A program made the translations under genes and the position numbers. 7,046 nt of DNA from NCBI GenBank assembly GCA_030043335.1, contig JASHXX010000133.1, positions 1-7,046 of the forward strand, written 5' to 3'. Of the stretch, positions 5,170 to 7,046 are shown one piece after another (the first letter of the stretch is position 1; each line of letters starts with the position of its first letter). This DNA comes from Xanthobacteraceae bacterium (GTDB lineage Bacteria > Pseudomonadota > Alphaproteobacteria > Rhizobiales > Xanthobacteraceae). The notes beneath the pieces were generated by a model that was not told where the DNA came from, did not search any database, and worked only from the letters and a program-made list of their open reading frames with translations.

Positions 5170-6510
5170 ATGCTGCCTCGATTACGAGTCAAGGGCGCGA
5201 CGATTGTTTCCATGGATCCGGCGCTCGGAATCATCGAGTCGGGCGACCTTTTGATCGACAATGGCAAGATTATTGCGGTCGGCCGAAACGTTGGAAGCTG
5301 GGCGGTGATGGAGATCGACGGGCGCGGCATGATTGCTATGCCGGGCTTCATCAACGGACATATCCACCTTTGGCAGACGGCGTTGCGTGGTGTTGCCGCG
5401 GATTGGACACTGGATCACTACTTTGACGTTCTGATCGGCAAAGTTGTCAGGCTTTATACGCCGCAGGATGCTTATATCGGCAATCTTGTCGGAGCTCTCG
5501 ACCAAATCAATTCCGGGGTCACGACACTTTTTGACTGGTGCCATATCGTCAACACGCCGGCCCACGCCGACGCCGCGGTGGACGCGCTTCAGGACGCAGG
5601 CGTCCGCGCAATATTCGCATACGGCACGCCGATGACCCTGTTCGGCACCAAAGAACCGCATCCCGCCGACGCCGGGCGAATGCGCAAGGAACGCCTGTCC
5701 TCGAGCGACGCTCTGGTTACGATGGCGCTGGCTATTCGCGGCACCGATTTCGCGCCAGGCACCGCGGAAACGGATATCCGGTTCGCTCGCGAGCTCGGGC
5801 TGTTGGCATCGTTCCACGTCGCCTGCGCCAAGCACGGACCGCGTCCGCAATCAATGCAGAATCTGGCCGAGCAACGTTTGCTCGGTCCGGATATCAATTT
5901 GGTCCACGCCAACTTTCTGACGGCCGATGAGTTCAGAGTCATCGCCGACGACGGTTCGAACGTTTCCATTACTCCGGAAGTTGAAATGCAGATGGGGTTG
6001 GGTCTGCCGCCCACCGGGGCGGTGCTTGCCGCCCGCGTCAACTTCAATATCGGCACCGACGTCGTGACCGGCGTGAGCACGGACATGTTCACGCAAATGC
6101 GCTTCCTCATTCAAACGCAGCGGGCGCTGACAAACGATTCCTTCCACAAACGGGAAACCATGCCCGACAAGTTGGCGATGACGGCGAAGCAGGCGCTGGA
6201 ACTCGCCACGATCAAATCGGCCCAGTGCCTCGGGCTGGACACGCGGATCGGCTCGCTCACGCCTGGAAAAGAAGCCGACATAGTTCTGCTGCGCAAAAGC
6301 GATATCAATATGCGGGCTGCGGCCGACCCTATTGCGGCAATCGTGCTGCACGCCGGCGTCGCCAATGTGGATACCGTCATCGTCGGCGGCAAAATCGTCA
6401 AACAGAATGGAAAACTGACATACCGCGAATTGCCGCGACGGCTGACCGATCTCGACAGCTCGTCGGAAAGGCTCTACCGCAGCTTCGTTGCCAACGAGTC
6501 GGCCGCCTAG
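5170..6510 (+). CDS. Metal-dependent amidohydrolase-superfamily protein (cytosolic deaminase/chlorohydrolase-like)
   Basis: This gene encodes 446 residues, ATG at 5170 with GGGGA at 5158-5162 placed 7 nt upstream, and TAG at 6508-6510. The order of elements fits the AtzA/TrzN/guanine-deaminase-like group: N-terminal beta-sandwich (about 1-57), strand-1 HxH at H64/H66 within PGFINGHIHLWQ, strand-5 ligand H216, strand-6 H246 in VHANFLTADE, and strand-8 D297 in IGTDVV. The C-terminal segment SLTPGKEADIVLL returns to the composite sandwich. All expected metal ligands are present. The HxxE glutamate common in deaminases after the strand-5 histidine is absent (HVAC), so annotation as a specific deaminase would be unsafe. 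Members hydrolyse C-N or C-Cl bonds of heterocycles or amides in the cytoplasm. It runs opposite to the surrounding operon and has lower GC: one 60-base line here (5221-5280) counts 53% and another (6121-6180) 57%, against 70% at 3961-4020 and 75% at 6841-6900. This suggests separate acquisition. The substrate is unknown. Confidence 0.9.
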   Translation: MLPRLRVKGATIVSMDPALGIIESGDLLIDNGKIIAVGRNVGSWAVMEIDGRGMIAMPGFINGHIHLWQTALRGVAADWTLDHYFDVLIGKVVRLYTPQDAYIGNLVGALDQINSGVTTLFDWCHIVNTPAHADAAVDALQDAGVRAIFAYGTPMTLFGTKEPHPADAGRMRKERLSSSDALVTMALAIRGTDFAPGTAETDIRFARELGLLASFHVACAKHGPRPQSMQNLAEQRLLGPDINLVHANFLTADEFRVIADDGSNVSITPEVEMQMGLGLPPTGAVLAARVNFNIGTDVVTGVSTDMFTQMRFLIQTQRALTNDSFHKRETMPDKLAMTAKQALELATIKSAQCLGLDTRIGSLTPGKEADIVLLRKSDINMRAAADPIAAIVLHAGVANVDTVIVGGKIVKQNGKLTYRELPRRLTDLDSSSERLYRSFVANESAA

Positions 6511-6512
6511 AG

Positions 6513-6544
6513 CGACGATCGCTTCTTATTTGAAGCGATCATCG
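6513..6544. terminator. Hairpin following the amidohydrolase gene
   Basis: GATCGCTTC (6517-6525) and GAAGCGATC (6532-6540) form a perfect 9-bp stem around a TTATTT loop. After one C/A mismatch the stem continues with CGA/TCG (6513-6515 and 6542-6544). It begins 3 nt after the amidohydrolase stop and lies 45 bp before the convergent SDR stop, the right place for a terminator serving both genes. No T-run follows on either strand, so efficiency as an intrinsic terminator is uncertain. Confidence 0.5.
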
Positions 6545-6588
6545 ATACGCGAGACAGCGGCGACCCTGCAATTCCGACGCATACCAGC

Positions 6589-7046
6589 CTAGCCGACCAT
6601 CACCTCGCCGCCGGCGACCGCAATCGCCTGCCCGGTGATCGATGCCGCGCCGGCGGAGGCGAGCCAGAGGACCGCGTCGGCGACTTCCTGCGGTTTTATC
6701 AGCCGGCCCTGCGGGTTCGATTGGGCGAGCGTTGCGCGCGCGTCGTCCCGGCTGCGTCCGGTCTTGGCGACGATGTTGTCGAGCGCGCGTTCGAACAGCG
6801 GCGTCTCGGTGAAGCCCGGGCAGACGGCGTTCACCGTAATGCCGGCGCCGGCAAGCTCGAGCGCAAGGCTGCGGGTGAGGCCGATGACGCCGTGCTTGGC
6901 GGCGACATAGGCGCAGGCATAGGCGTAGCCGACCAAGCCCGCGGTCGAGGCGATGTTGATCACGCGGCCGGCGCGCTTGGCCAGCATGTCGGGCAACACC
7001 GCCTGGGTGACGAGAAACGTGCCAGTGAGATTGACGGCAAGCGCGC
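6589..7046 (-). CDS. Short-chain dehydrogenase/reductase (SDR), C-terminal part only
   Basis: The frame is open from the right edge to TAG at 6589-6591, giving 151 visible residues. The GTG at 6997-6999 is internal: upstream codons still read SDR sequence (VNLTGTF at visible residues 4-10), so the N-terminal Rossmann TGxxxGxG motif is off the window. The classical SDR catalytic set is visible: Asn5 in VNLTG, Ser33 in NIASTAG, Tyr46 and Lys50 in YVAAK, with serine 13 residues before tyrosine as expected. The [12 protein letters not shown] segment is the usual post-catalytic cofactor-binding element, and the [14 protein letters not shown] tail is the standard C-terminal SDR strand. SDRs oxidise or reduce hydroxyl/keto groups with NAD(P)(H). 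Same strand and similar high GC as the ligase-crotonase operon make it a plausible 3-hydroxyacyl-CoA-type dehydrogenase of the same pathway, but the substrate is inferred only from context. Confidence 0.93.
   Translation of the reverse strand, partial: ALAVNLTGTFLVTQAVLPDMLAKRAGRVINIASTAGLVGYAYACAYVAAKHGVIGLTRSLALELAGAGITVNAVCPGFTETPLFERALDNIVAKTGRSRDDARATLAQSNPQGRLIKPQEVADAVLWLASAGAASITGQAIAVAGGEVMVG

Noticed and set aside
5109..5426. 105-codon + strand frame starting in the amidohydrolase leader
   Set aside because: Most of it overlaps the amidohydrolase in a different frame and shows no family features. A leader peptide was considered, but there is no run of regulatory codons or attenuator-like structure.
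4951..6588. Target-site duplication or terminal inverted repeats around the amidohydrolase
   Set aside because: Comparing both flanks by eye gave only short words such as GCGATC, which are expected by chance; no transposase or integrase is present.

Overview
The window is about 7 kb of high-GC, densely coding bacterial DNA. Codon use, tight operon spacing and protein families suggest a Rhizobiales-type alphaproteobacterium (Bradyrhizobium/Rhodopseudomonas-like). This taxonomic guess is inference from general resemblance, not a search. No RNA genes, CRISPR arrays, transposases or IS ends were seen.

Layout, left to right: (1) the 3' part of a class A FAD-dependent monooxygenase on the + strand (2-874). 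(2) Facing it across 15 bp, a minus-strand operon transcribed right to left: a MarR-type regulator (4432-4950), a crotonase/enoyl-CoA hydratase-family enzyme (3602-4435, 4-bp ATGA overlap with marR), a benzoate-CoA-ligase-type AMP-forming ligase (1900-3546), a RidA/YjgF-family protein (1453-1890, 9 bp after the ligase) and a small cupin (890-1339, after a 113-bp gap). (3) A 219-bp divergent intergenic region with an AT-rich core and several short dyads. (4) A divergent + strand amidohydrolase (5170-6510) with visibly lower GC than its neighbours, followed directly by a hairpin. (5) The C-terminal part of a minus-strand SDR dehydrogenase (6589-7046), whose start lies beyond the right edge.

Interpretation: ligase + crotonase + SDR + MarR + Rid protein is the gene content expected of an aerobic, CoA-thioester-based aromatic acid pathway. 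The acid would be activated to its CoA thioester, attacked by an oxygenase not present in this window, then processed by crotonase and SDR enzymes in a beta-oxidation-like manner. The ligase resembles the 2-aminobenzoate-CoA ligase branch of the benzoate-CoA ligase family, so anthranilate or a related ortho-substituted benzoate such as salicylate is the leading substrate guess. A Rid protein would fit because the known 2-aminobenzoyl-CoA monooxygenase/reductase product is an enamine. The MarR protein heads the operon and probably controls it, perhaps by sensing an aryl-CoA.

Most interesting points: the Rid protein lacks the catalytic arginine of archetypal RidA; the crotonase lacks both classical hydratase glutamates; and the amidohydrolase looks like a compositionally distinct gene set between marR and the SDR.
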